From Acanthaster planci (Eukaryota; Echinodermata; Asteroidea; Valvatida; Acanthasteridae): a stretch of 53,302 bases of DNA. A model generated the notes under the pieces. The model worked only from the letters and a program-made list of their open reading frames with translations, ran no database searches and was not told where the DNA came from. The stretch is from contig NW_019091369.1 in NCBI RefSeq assembly GCF_001949145.1, forward strand, positions 3,193,548 to 3,246,849, in the 5' to 3' direction. How positions within the stretch are numbered: the first letter of the stretch is position 1; every line of letters begins with the position of its first letter. The translations under genes and the position numbers were made by a program. Of this stretch, positions 44,205 through 53,302 are shown in pieces.

Positions 44205-45203
44205 TTACGTAGTCACAGAGGCCACTTGCTGGCTGTGTACAACTTGATTGGAACGTTTACTGTGATGAGCACATGGACACAGCATTGATACACAGGCACG
44301 GCGTAGTTGACTGTACTTGAAGCCATACAGGATTGGGTTGATAGTAGAATTCAAGAGTTCCAGGATGGAGATGGTTTGACTAAGCAATTCAGCAAAAATG
44401 TAATATTCGTCAAACATGCTTGAGTAAAGGATGATGTTCTCCAGAAGTTGACCAGGTAACATTAGGATGAAGAAAGCTGCAACCACCAGCAGAAGAGATT
44501 TGGTGACTTTCTTGTGAGCTCGCAGCAACTCTTGAGGTGGGCCCTGGATTCCTTGGTTCTCAAGATGCCTTGCACCTTGCTTCAGATTAATTAGGATCCT
44601 TACATACATGAAAGCTAGTGAAATGCATGGTATTATGAAGAAAAAGATGAAATGAAGGATGCCAGAAGTCATCACCATGGGATAGTTCTCCATTGATGGT
44701 ATCGTACAGTTATCTTGTATGTACATTGGGATGTAGAAGATTGGAGTGTATGCCTCTGTCAGAAATGGAACCAACCAAACAAAAAGTAGCATGATGATCA
44801 GTCGTCTCTTGGTGAAGAAGGTTGAGTAATGCAGAGGCTTAATGATGCCAATGTAACGTTCGAAAGTTGCTAGAGTCAAACTAAAAACAGAGTTTGCAAA
44901 AGAAATTTTCTTGAGATACACAAACATGAAGAAGAGCTTGAAATTGTAGATAAATACTGGAGTGCAGTAGCCAGAAGTGCCTATCCCCCTACGATGAGTC
45001 TCCATTATTGTTGCTCCCAGAGTACTTTGAATTCCGACAAAGGCATCAGCTATTGCCAGATTGAGGAGCATGTAGTTGGTGACATTGTGCAGCGCTTTGG
45101 TTTTCAATATCGTCAGGAACACCAAAACATTTCCACAAAATCCAACAACAGCAAGATTCACTACAACCTTATGAAGCGTCCACAACACTGCAAAGGGATC
45201 CAT
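44205..45203 (-). CDS. Class A GPCR, array 2 copy 4
   Basis: Complete intronless receptor of 332 residues. The N-terminus differs from copies 1 and 3 (M-D-P-F-A-V-L-W, TM1 N-L-A-V-V-G-F-C-G-N25), which shifts numbering by -4: ERY at 115-117, N289-P-I-L-Y293. TM6 again has L-M-L-P in place of CWxP. TM3-TM4 is identical in DNA to copy 3, whereas TM5 (S-G-I-L-H-F-I-F-F-F-I-I-P) matches copy 1. Tail with a C-P-C-A-H-H motif. A weaker TATA-like GATAAAAG lies about 165 bases upstream (45365-45373). Confidence 0.92.
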   Translation of the reverse strand: MDPFAVLWTLHKVVVNLAVVGFCGNVLVFLTILKTKALHNVTNYMLLNLAIADAFVGIQSTLGATIMETHRRGIGTSGYCTPVFIYNFKLFFMFVYLKKISFANSVFSLTLATFERYIGIIKPLHYSTFFTKRRLIIMLLFVWLVPFLTEAYTPIFYIPMYIQDNCTIPSMENYPMVMTSGILHFIFFFIIPCISLAFMYVRILINLKQGARHLENQGIQGPPQELLRAHKKVTKSLLLVVAAFFILMLPGQLLENIILYSSMFDEYYIFAELLSQTISILELLNSTINPILYGFKYSQLRRACVSMLCPCAHHSKRSNQVVHSQQVASVTT

Positions 45204-45827
45204 TTTGGTTGAATATGATTGTTTCTATCTTGTGTGATGTTCAGACTTACATTTACCGTGTATCAACATACATGTACACTGGGTTTTCTGGCTGTTCATT
45301 TGAGGTGATTCCTGTATGCTCTACGCACTTGTAAAAGATAATAATCCCCTTGGCAGCAGTGTCTACTTTTATCGTCTCAGGCTTCTTGTATCACATTGTT
45401 TGGGAAAGAAAGGTGCAACACACACTGATGGATGATTACTTGCCAATTTTGAGCTGATTAATTCCTATCACACTGTTTCATCAACTTTTTGACAGTAAGA
45501 ACTACGTTTCGATGGAGTCATTGTATGATCTTCAATAGAAACGATGTGAAATTGTAACAGACAAATTCAATATACATGTATACATGTAGCTTTACATTTA
45601 ATAATAATGATTCTAGTGGAGTTGATAAAAAAATTTTGAGTTTTTATTGGCAAAAACATGCCAAACTTGTTCTATAATTTTTGATGGACAGTGGAGAGGC
45701 TGTTGTCTCACCAGCTCACTGGATCTTCATATACAGTACATGTTCATTGCAGTTGAAAGTTAACCTGGGAATAGGAAATTGTTTTTCCCAGGAATTTGTT
45801 TTCATTTCACAAAGTCTGAAAATCTTT

Positions 45828-46140
45828 TACCACAATGGAGAAAAGACTTTCATAGTTTTTGCACAAGTGAGGAAAACAGTTTTACAGATTTTCACACGTG
45901 GGAAAATATTATCCCGGTTTTTTTTCACCCAAGTGGAAAAATGTCTATGCTTTTTCACACAAGTGGTAAAAGATTTTCACCCTCTTTCACACAAGTAGGG
46001 AAAGATTTTCACCCTCTTTCACACAAGTAGGAAAAGATTTTCACCCTCTTTCACACAAGTGGGAAAAGATTTTCTGGCATTGTCACATAATTTGGAACAG
46101 ATTGTCATGTCTTTTTACACAAGTGGGAAATTTTATTTTT
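45828..46140. repeat. Degenerate ~32-bp tandem repeat around CACACAAGTGGGAAAAGATTTTC
   Basis: Three clean copies of tttcacacaagtaggaaaag followed by attttcaccctc start near 45952, 45984 and 46016, with a fourth beginning near 46048. Earlier and later copies are decayed and of varying length (about 28-35 bp). The gradient suggests an old array with a recently expanded core. Confidence 0.85.
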
Positions 46141-46384
46141 TGCACCTGGGGAAATGTGAGTGTCAACAGGAATTGCTTTCACGTTCGCTTTGCACTCTAC
46201 ATTGGTTAATAAATACTTGGGGTGTTCATTTCTGCATTGTACGAGGATACAATGTACCTTCCTGAAGTAAAACACAGATACCCTTTGGTAAAACTGAAAA
46301 CCCATCTCCGGAATTCAAAGGCATCCATCGCAGTCACATTGAAGAGCAGGTGCCACTATCATATCGTTGTGTAAAGTTTGGATG

Positions 46385-46560
46385 TTTTCTATTAAGGTTG
46401 GGAATTTACGTGTAATTTGAAAAAGTAATTTTGGAGTTTGCCTTGCCCGACGTGTATTTTAACACTGTATACTCCATGTATGCCCCCAAAGTCTTGTGAA
46501 AAAAAACCCACAAGCGTACTCGGGTGGGACTCAAACCCACGACCTCTGCTTACTAGTACA
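46385..46560 (-). mobile_element. Probable tRNA-derived SINE (minus strand)
   Basis: On the minus strand: agcagaggtcgtgggtttga followed by gtcccacccgagtacgct, with a B-box ggtttgagtcc, then a t-rich run, cacaagactttgggggcata, and a tgtattttaacac-type block. The layout (B box, acc-cgagta, T run, cacaagac) is that of a dispersed deuterostome SINE. The A box is not clear, so the 5' part seems decayed. Confidence 0.5.
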
Positions 46561-47220
46561 TTAAAATTAATTAAAAACAAATTTTTAAGTATGTAAAGCT
46601 AATTTACTGCTCTGTGGTTTTTAATAAATATTCAACACATCTTGCTGTTGTTTACAGCTTTTACAAAGTGTGGGGAAACTTTCAGGCTTATTAAGATATG
46701 TGCCTACAGGTGTACATGTACCTCATCGAGATTGCCGTGTTGTGTTCTTGAGTAAGACAACTATTTTCGAGTATTTGTTACAGATTTGAAGTCAATAAAG
46801 CTATCCATTCGGCCCTGCCCACTGTGCACACGTGTCTCACTGCACACTGCGTGCAGCCACATAAGTAGGCTTATTGTACATGTGCATGTACACGTACACA
46901 TGCAGAAATTGTGCACACATTTCAGACATCAATCATAGCAATGATTGGTTGAAAGGCCATGGGATGGGATCAGACCATTTCCGGAGCTTTAATTTATTAG
47001 TATAGAACTTTGCTAAACCCAGACCACATTTGCTCAACTGTCCCCCATCACTTTCAGCCTTTTCTTAGTTATTCTTTTAAGGAGAGGTCTGTGTCCCATT
47101 GTACCTCTCATTGAACCATACACTGACCCAGGTGTCATCTACAGCAATTGATCCCCCAAGTGGAAAGGTACCTAAATGCTGCTAATCCAATTGCCCTTTT
47201 CTTACTCTGTAGGTTGAAGG

Positions 47221-47294
47221 TCACGTTTTCCTAAATGGTTGTTCTGGCCAAAGACATTCTCATTCTTGCTGGAGTTTTGTTTCTGCATCAACAG
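47221..47294 (+). other. Candidate upstream exon of the TP53I3 gene, possibly coding
   Basis: Preceded by a good acceptor (ttcttactctgtag before 47221... gttgaagg) and followed by gttggg as donor. An ATG at 47235 gives M-V-V-L-A-K-D-I-L-I-L-A-G-V-L-F-L-H-Q-Q, a hydrophobic leader of 20 codons in phase 0. The exon starting at 48503 is also open in phase 0 from its first base (G-A before the internal ATG), so splicing would add 22 residues. The donor is weak and no transcript evidence is available. Confidence 0.35.
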
Positions 47295-47817
47295 GTTGGG
47301 TATTTCTCTTTCATGTCAACTGTATTCATAACAATAGTTCTTTTGTCATTTGTTTTGTGATGTTGGATTTTTGCCAGTGGCTTATACATGTGTATTTCCA
47401 TACACTCTTGGGAGCTCCTCATCTGAGGATCAATTTATTGGTATGATGAGCAGGGGTAGCATTGTGGAACTGATCAGGAATCATGTTGAGGAATGTGTAT
47501 TTTTGTGACCGTAAGTTCAGGCATTAGTTTAACATCAGACCAGATCCTGTCATTGAAACTGTCTAACAAAGCAATGTCTTGTTAGCACCAAACAGCTCTT
47601 TATGTTGAGCCTTTGCCATGGAATTGTATTTAGTATACCAGTGAATTTTTCCAGCTACAGTTCTGCTCTTGGATTACGGCACAGATCACAGTATTTCCCA
47701 ATGGATACCTAATCTGCCTGAGTGGTTTACTGCCTACAGATGGTATGCAAATGAAGCTTAAAAAGTGATGTGGCATACCATTTCCAAAATATGCTTTTGT
47801 ACTTCATACTCTTTAAG

Positions 47818-48015
47818 CCTTGTAATGAAATCCATGCACAGGTGTTCAGGCCTTGTAATGAAATCCATGCACAGGTGTTCAGGCCCTGTAATGAAATCCA
47901 TGCACAGGTGTTCAGGCCTTGTAATGAAATCCATGCACAGGTGTTCAGGCCTTGTGATGAAATCCATGCACAGATGTTCAGGCCTTGTGATGAAATCCAT
48001 CTTCAAGTGCTTAGG
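47818..48015. repeat. 33-bp minisatellite, 6 copies
   Basis: Units of 33 bases start at 47818, 47851, 47884, 47917, 47950 and 47983 (tgtaatgaaatccatgcaca core). The first five are nearly identical; the sixth is diverged in its second half. Because 33 is a multiple of three and the unit has no stop in several frames, long frames appear on both strands; these are not genes. Confidence 0.95.
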
Positions 48016-48502
48016 TCAGATGAAGACATATGGATCATTAAAGGTACAGTCCATCATTTGCACTTCACCAAAAAGTAACTGATGAAATTATTGTTGAAAA
48101 GCATATATGGTTGGAAGATGGTTATGGGACTTAATACATTGTAGCTCCCTGACAAATCACTCTTTCTGACAAGCTGCCATTTCAAAGAAAATGAGAAATG
48201 TAAGCAAGTATTGGGCTGATTTTTCTGTGATTTGACTGAACAAGAATGTGTCCCAGATGCTGAATTCAGGTGCAGTTCAAAACTTGGCTCAGGAACTTAT
48301 GATTAGAACTTCTGCAAATCCTAGAATACCGGTTTTCTCTGAATTCACCGCATTGAAACTTCATCAGGTTTGTCCTCAGGCACCCTAGATTCTGAGGAAA
48401 TTTTGTTGCCTCAGTGGGACACAATACAAGCTGACAAATGATGGGCTGTACCTTGAACCTGTGCATTCTGCATACCTCATCAACTTACTTTACTTTCCCC
48501 AG

Positions 48503-51110
48503 GGAGCCATGTCAAGCATGAAAGCAGTAAGGTTTGATGAGTACGGTGGGCCAGAGAAGCTGTACATCGGGGAGGTGGAGAGTCCTATACCAGGCCAGGG
48601 AGAGGTGTTGTTGAAGGTGTTTGCGACAGCCATTAACAGAGCAGATACCTTACAGGTAGAGAGTTGCTCTTCCACTATTCTCTAGTGGAATAAATATGAA
48701 AAATAGGGGCACAAACATGTATATATGTGGGTCATTCTACATGCATAAATTTAGGGTGTAATGTATCTTATTCCAATTGTATTTTATTGACTTCCAGCAA
48801 ATCCTGAGAGAATTTGGGTTCCATTGTTTTTAGTTGGCAGGATCTTACAACCCACCTCCAGGTGCCAGCCCAATCCTGGGTCTGGAAGCAACCGGGGAAG
48901 TGGTCCAGCTAGGACCTGGCTGCTCCAAATGGAAACTGGGTAAGATATTTTATCATCAGGGAGGCTTGTCTCCTGTCAGCACATGAGCAACATAATTACA
49001 GCCCGGTGTTTGGGGGATTTTTTTATAGTAATATTGAATGAATAGAAATACATGTTTTCCATCTTACTTCAAAAAAGGCTCAGCCAAATATAAGCTCCAC
49101 CATAAGTAACAAAGACAACAACTAGTGCATTTTGTTCTTGATCTTGGTTAAGGTGATCGTGTTGCAGCTCTGCTTCCAGGGGGAGGGAATGCCGAGTACG
49201 CTGTAGCTCATGAAGGTCATCTGATACCTGTGCCAGGTCACATGACGGTCAAGGATGCTGCTTCAGTACCAGAGGTGTGGTTGACTGCCTATCAGCTACT
49301 TCACTTCGTGGGTGAGTTAATTCATTCTATTCACTATTTAAGTGCGGTGGCTGTTAAATTCAGATGCCGCACTGTTAGAATAAGTTCCTGTTAGAGATCC
49401 ATTAATAGCTTGAGGTTTTTTGGGGGGTGTGTGATATACTATTGTCGTCCGCAATCTCTGCAGGTCATGTCAAGGGAGGTGACAGAGTGCTGATCCATGC
49501 TGGGGGCAGTGGTGTAGGAACTGCAGCAATTCAACTCGTCAAATTAGCAGGTGCAGAACCCATCGTCACAGCAGGGACACAAGCTAAACTAGAGAAGGCT
49601 GAAGAGCTGGGGGCAGTTGCTGGCTTCAACTACAAGGAAGTGGACTTTGCTGACCAAATCTTAGAATACACAAAAAGTAAAGGTTGAAGTGTATCTTAAA
49701 TATCATGTACACAATTATGTATTCTGTTTACATCTTATGCTTTGCCTAGTGCATTTTCTTACATTTCTTTCTATTCAGAAATAGGCCTGCTGTCAGACTT
49801 CCGGTAGTTATTTTGCTGAACGAATTCCGCAGTTTTGAGAATCATTTTTACGGTATTTGTGTAGACTTTTAACCAGCATTGTTTGGCGCTTGATAAGGCT
49901 GATAAACTTTTAAATTCTTTTCAATAGTTTTGGGGTCCTGGCCCATCAAGATGAACAAGTGTAACCAAAATATTTGAAGAAGCAGCTTATGCATTATACA
50001 GTTTACTTTAATTGGAAAAAAAAAGGTAAATTCCTGTTTTTGTGTGTTCCCCAGACAAAGGAGTTGATTTGATTCTTGACTGTGTCGGTGCCAGCCACTG
50101 GGAGAAAAACCTGCGATCAATTGCCATGGATGGGACTTGGGTTTTGTACGGACTGATGGGTGGAGCCAAGGTGGATGGGCCTATTCTTGGAGGGGTACTT
50201 CGCAAGAGGGTGACCATAGTTGGTTCAACGCTCAGGGCGAGAAGTACTCAAGTGAGTGTTTGGATATAAGTCCACCTCATTTAGGATTTGCAGCTTTACC
50301 TGAGCTAACCGGTGTGGTTTATTAGATATCAGCAAGACATGAGTTATAGATCTCTCTCAAATGACATCAACTTCTATGGATTGCCATGTGCATTGGCATT
50401 TTTTACTTCAAATTTACGTGATGCCCATTGGCTGTGCCGTGTTTCGAAGAAATTTAAATCAATACTCGCATGAGTATGGAACATTGGCGCACCATGCACA
50501 CACATATTTGCAGTTGTAGTTTTCCTACAAATACGGCGTTCATTCTATTGGTTATAGGTATGAAATCCACCTCTATGTCTTTGGGAATGCAAGGATGTGC
50601 GTCAATCTTTGTTTTTCTCTGCGAGAGCTGCAACGGCGCCTTTTTTGCCGCAATGCCTCAACATCCAGCTCAACCTTCTACCCTGGGCAATAGATCCCAA
50701 CAAGATCAATATTGAACAATGATAGCAGACTATGGATACCAAGTTGCTTGTTGTCAGCTTATTATCATAGTAAAGCTGGTCTAGTACCATGACTTGATAA
50801 TGTGTGTCTGCAATTGTCTGTACAATCCAACCTGGGGGGGGGAAGCCATGTCACCGCAACATCAGTTTGACCAGAGACAAACTGTTTTTTTTACATCATC
50901 TTGTTGCAGTACAAAACGGACTTGGTGCAAGCATTCACCAAAAATGCTCTACCACACTTCGGGACGAAGTTGATACCCATCACAGACAGAGTTTTCCCTC
51001 TGGAGGAGATTGTTGAGGCTCATAAATACATGGCAGCCAATAAGAACATTGGAAAAATTATTCTGAGTGTTCAAGGGGACATGACTGGAACCAGTCACAG
51101 TGAGCTGTGA
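48503..51110 (+). CDS. TP53I3: Quinone oxidoreductase PIG3-like (TP53I3 family), 6 coding exons
   Basis: NADPH-dependent quinone reductase of the zinc-free medium-chain dehydrogenase/reductase family; in mammals it is p53-induced and linked to reactive oxygen. Exons: 48503-48655 (ATG at 48509), 48834-48939, 49153-49311, 49464-49676, 50055-50251, 50910-51110. All joins keep phase and give 340 residues, against 332 in human. Conserved blocks: G-G-P-E-K-L-Y, N-R-A-D near residue 44, Y-N-P-P-P-G-A-S, the Rossmann motif A150-G-G-S-G-V-G156, [18 protein letters not shown], and [13 protein letters not shown] near the C-terminus. The short C-terminal tail is lineage-specific. No zinc-binding cysteine set, as expected. 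An upstream coding exon is possible (47221-47294). An AATAAA at 51631 beyond a hAT-like element may serve as polyadenylation signal. Confidence 0.96.
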
Positions 51111-51138
51111 TAAGTATCCACAAATCACAACTAATATA

Positions 51139-51406
51139 CAGGGTTCCTGTCGACTGGAAAAGTCATGAAAAGTCACGGAAATTTGTTTTTCCTTTTTCAG
51201 GCCTGGAAAAGTCATGGAATTTTGTCATGGAAGTCATAAAAAAATGTGTGACTTCCATTATCAGAAATAAGCGCATAAAATCTGTGATTGTATTTGCACC
51301 CTAAAAGGCCACAGTCCAAGAAATTGTGTTCTTTAGTCGTGGATTTTCATAATTTGGTCATGGAAAAGTGATTGAATTTAATAGTCCTTCAGGTGCAGGA
51401 ACCCTG
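51139..51406. mobile_element. hAT-like MITE, 268 bp, just after the TP53I3 stop
   Basis: Starts CAGGGTTCCTG and ends with the complement caggaaccctg. The body repeats ggaaaagtcatgga blocks in both halves. CAGGG-type ends are characteristic of hAT elements; elements of this ggaaaagtcatgg type are widespread in animals. The expected 8-base target duplication is not clean (taatata before, cataata after). It begins 29 bases after the stop codon, probably within the 3' UTR. Confidence 0.6.
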
Positions 51407-51639
51407 CATAATAACATAATATTATTGTGACAAAATGTAGCCTTTTTCTTTCCCTTTCGTTTTATAATGTTCCAGTCCAAGTGTGTACTTGATTCATATA
51501 TATTACTTTTGTATGTCTGGTTTCTGTAAAAATACTGCATCCAAAGGCAACCTTTGTTTTTATTCATTTAACTAAAGAACATATTAATTTTTATCAGTGT
51601 CTTTGTTAATTTAACTAATCAAGGTTATCAAATAAAAAC

Positions 51640-53302
51640 AATGCTTTATATATGTCATTAAAGTTTGCTCACTATTAGGTTATTTTGCAAATCACTTTAA
51701 AATACTTTGCAACGACTAGGAGATGTCTTTCATGCAAGTTGCAAGCCAATTCATATATCACATCTTTGGGCCATAAATAAAAATTACCAGGGTTGAACCA
51801 TTTTAATTAAATTTGGTCCAAAATTTGGCCTTTTTTTCAAATGCCTCCAAATATTTCTGGACAAGCAGGAGTGTGTGTAATATTAGTTATCACAGTGAAC
51901 ATGGACTAATGTTGTGTGTCTGTGTCCTGAATACCACGAGGCTAGTATACAGGACACAGGTGCATTACATTATTCAATGTTCCACAAACGGGAGCATGAT
52001 AACGAATTTATCTTCAAGCAAACTTGACACTCATTAAAGATGTTAAAGGGGCCCTTTTTGCATGAAAACAGTGCAGTGCGCGGAAAAAGAATAGTGCATC
52101 ATGCGGGGTTTGATGTAAGCCGTGCAACATAGTTATATGTCACACTGTTTGTTGCCATGGATCGACCTGTCAAAATTGAGAATTTAAGTTTGCTTGAAGA
52201 TAAAGGACTAAGTGTCATGAAAGAATTGTATTCTGGAAATTTTCAGCAAAAATCAAAACCATTCAATGTTGTCCAATTTTATCTCATGTTAAACTTTAAA
52301 ATGCTTGTTCACAACTGAGAAAATATGTTTAGGCACAAAGAGACATTTTTAATGCCATTTTCAGACAAAATATCATTGTGACAATTTTGAGCTAGAATGA
52401 AATAAATTTACAAGAGGCTAGCATTCCATTTTGAATTTTGCCCAAATTTTGACTCTTGAAAGTTTCCAGCAAATTCAGCACTCCAAATATCTGAGCCAGT
52501 AAATTTTGACAGATTTTTAATTTTTCTTCAAACCTCTCTAAAATGATTGTAGATGACTGAAAATGTGTTTTAAACGCTAAGAGGTGTCTTTTATGCACGT
52601 TTCAAGTAAATTCAGCATACCAAATTTTTGACCCAAATTTAACAAACTTGCAAGGGGTTAGCCTTGCATTTTAATTCAGTTTTGAGCAAATTTTGACTCT
52701 TCTTCAAACCTGTCGAAAGAGATTGTAGATGGCTGACGATGTATTTTGATTCACTTTGAACAAATTTTGATTGTCTTCAAACCTCTCTAAAGTCATAATA
52801 AATGACTGACAATGTGTTCGAAACACTAGGTGTCTTTGATTGGGGTTTCAAGCGAATTCAGCATACCAAATTTTTGACCCATTTTTTTGCATATTTGCAA
52901 GGGGTTAGCCTTGCATTTTGATTCAGTTTTGAACAAATTTGGATTTGTCTTCAAACCTCTCTAAAATGATTATAAATGACTGACAATGTGTTCTAAACAC
53001 TGAGGTGTCTTTCAAGCTGGTTTCAAGTAAATTTAGCATAACAAATTTTTGACCCAAATTTAATAATTTTGCAAGGGGTTAGCCTTGCATTTTGATCCAG
53101 TTTTGAACAAATTTTGATTTGTCTTCAAACCTCTCTAAAATGATTATAAATGACTGACATTGTGTTCTAAACATTAAGAGGTGCCTTTGATGCAGGTTTC
53201 AAGTAAATTTAGCATACCAAATTTTTGACCCAAATTTAATAATTTTGCAAGGGGTGAGCCTTGCATTTTGATCCAATTTTGAACAAATTTTTATTTTTCT
53301 TC
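51640..53302. repeat. ~175-bp satellite, runs off the window end
   Basis: The block gcaaggggttagccttgcat recurs with its caagg at 52651, 52898, 53072 and 53248: spacings of 247, 174 and 176. The first is long because about 70 bp (ending cttcaaacctctctaaa) is duplicated inside near 52700-52770. Each unit also holds cataccaaatttttgaccc, gactgacaatgtgtt and cttcaaacctctctaaa. Diverged copies reach back to about 51640. Copies become more alike toward the window end, suggesting the array continues. Confidence 0.88.

Larger units (their letters stand above)
45204..47220. other. Interval between GPCR array 2 and the TP53I3 gene
   Basis: About 2 kb without a recognised gene. Holds a ~32-bp tandem repeat (45828-46140) and a minus-strand tRNA-SINE-like repeat (46385-46560). 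Open frames at 45681-46030 are produced by the repeat. Confidence 0.55.

Noticed and set aside
45681-46030. Two plus-strand frames with repeated F-T-Q-V-G-K-D-F-H-P blocks
   Set aside because: Product of the ~32-bp tandem repeat, open in more than one frame.
47758-48082. Open frames of about 80-105 codons on both strands with 11-residue repeats
   Set aside because: They are the translation of the 33-bp minisatellite; several frames are open at once and none has a gene context.

Overview
The window is nuclear DNA from an invertebrate animal, most likely a marine deuterostome and probably an echinoderm. Genes with GT-AG introns sit beside intronless receptor genes, intergenic space is long and AT-rich, and non-autonomous DNA elements, tRNA-derived SINE fragments and short palindromic ACATGT tracts are common. 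I cannot fix the species from sequence alone.

Layout. (1) Positions 1-10638, + strand: a tandem array of four intronless class A (rhodopsin-type) GPCR genes, the first cut by the window edge. Each sits in a duplicated block that includes its flanks, and two intervals have been widened by insertions of about 1.7 and 1.2 kb. (2) 10639-15600: gene-poor AT-rich DNA. (3) 15884-21755, +: an 11-exon gene for the kinetochore protein SKA3. (4) 26851-23532, -: a 5-exon gene for PDSS2, the non-catalytic subunit of decaprenyl diphosphate synthase in coenzyme Q synthesis; it converges on SKA3. (5) 27000-37580: no convincing gene, but several repeats. (6) 37582-45203, - strand: a second, unrelated intronless GPCR array with three intact genes and one broken 3' half. 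(7) 48503-51110, +: a 6-exon quinone oxidoreductase gene of the TP53I3/PIG3 family, with a possible extra 5' exon at 47221-47294. (8) From about 51640 to the end: a satellite of about 175 bp monomers that runs off the window.

The three ordinary cellular genes (mitosis, ubiquinone, NADPH:quinone reduction) have no obvious shared pathway and look like neighbours by chance. The two GPCR arrays show local duplication, block-wise sequence exchange between paralogues, pseudogene formation and changes in otherwise highly conserved receptor motifs. That resembles the lineage-specific, intronless, presumably sensory rhodopsin-type GPCR expansions known from sea urchins.

The least expected observations are: a tandem EP-x-Q-L repeat inside SKA3 with a CDE/CHR-like site just upstream of the gene; a uORF overlapping the PDSS2 start as ATGA; a piggyBac-like MITE family flanked by perfect TTAA, one copy reduced to a 51-bp hairpin; and the mosaic GPCR paralogues. 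I saw no evidence of a wholly new multi-gene system. Exon boundaries were derived by hand from splice-site dinucleotides, reading phase and protein similarity, without transcript data.
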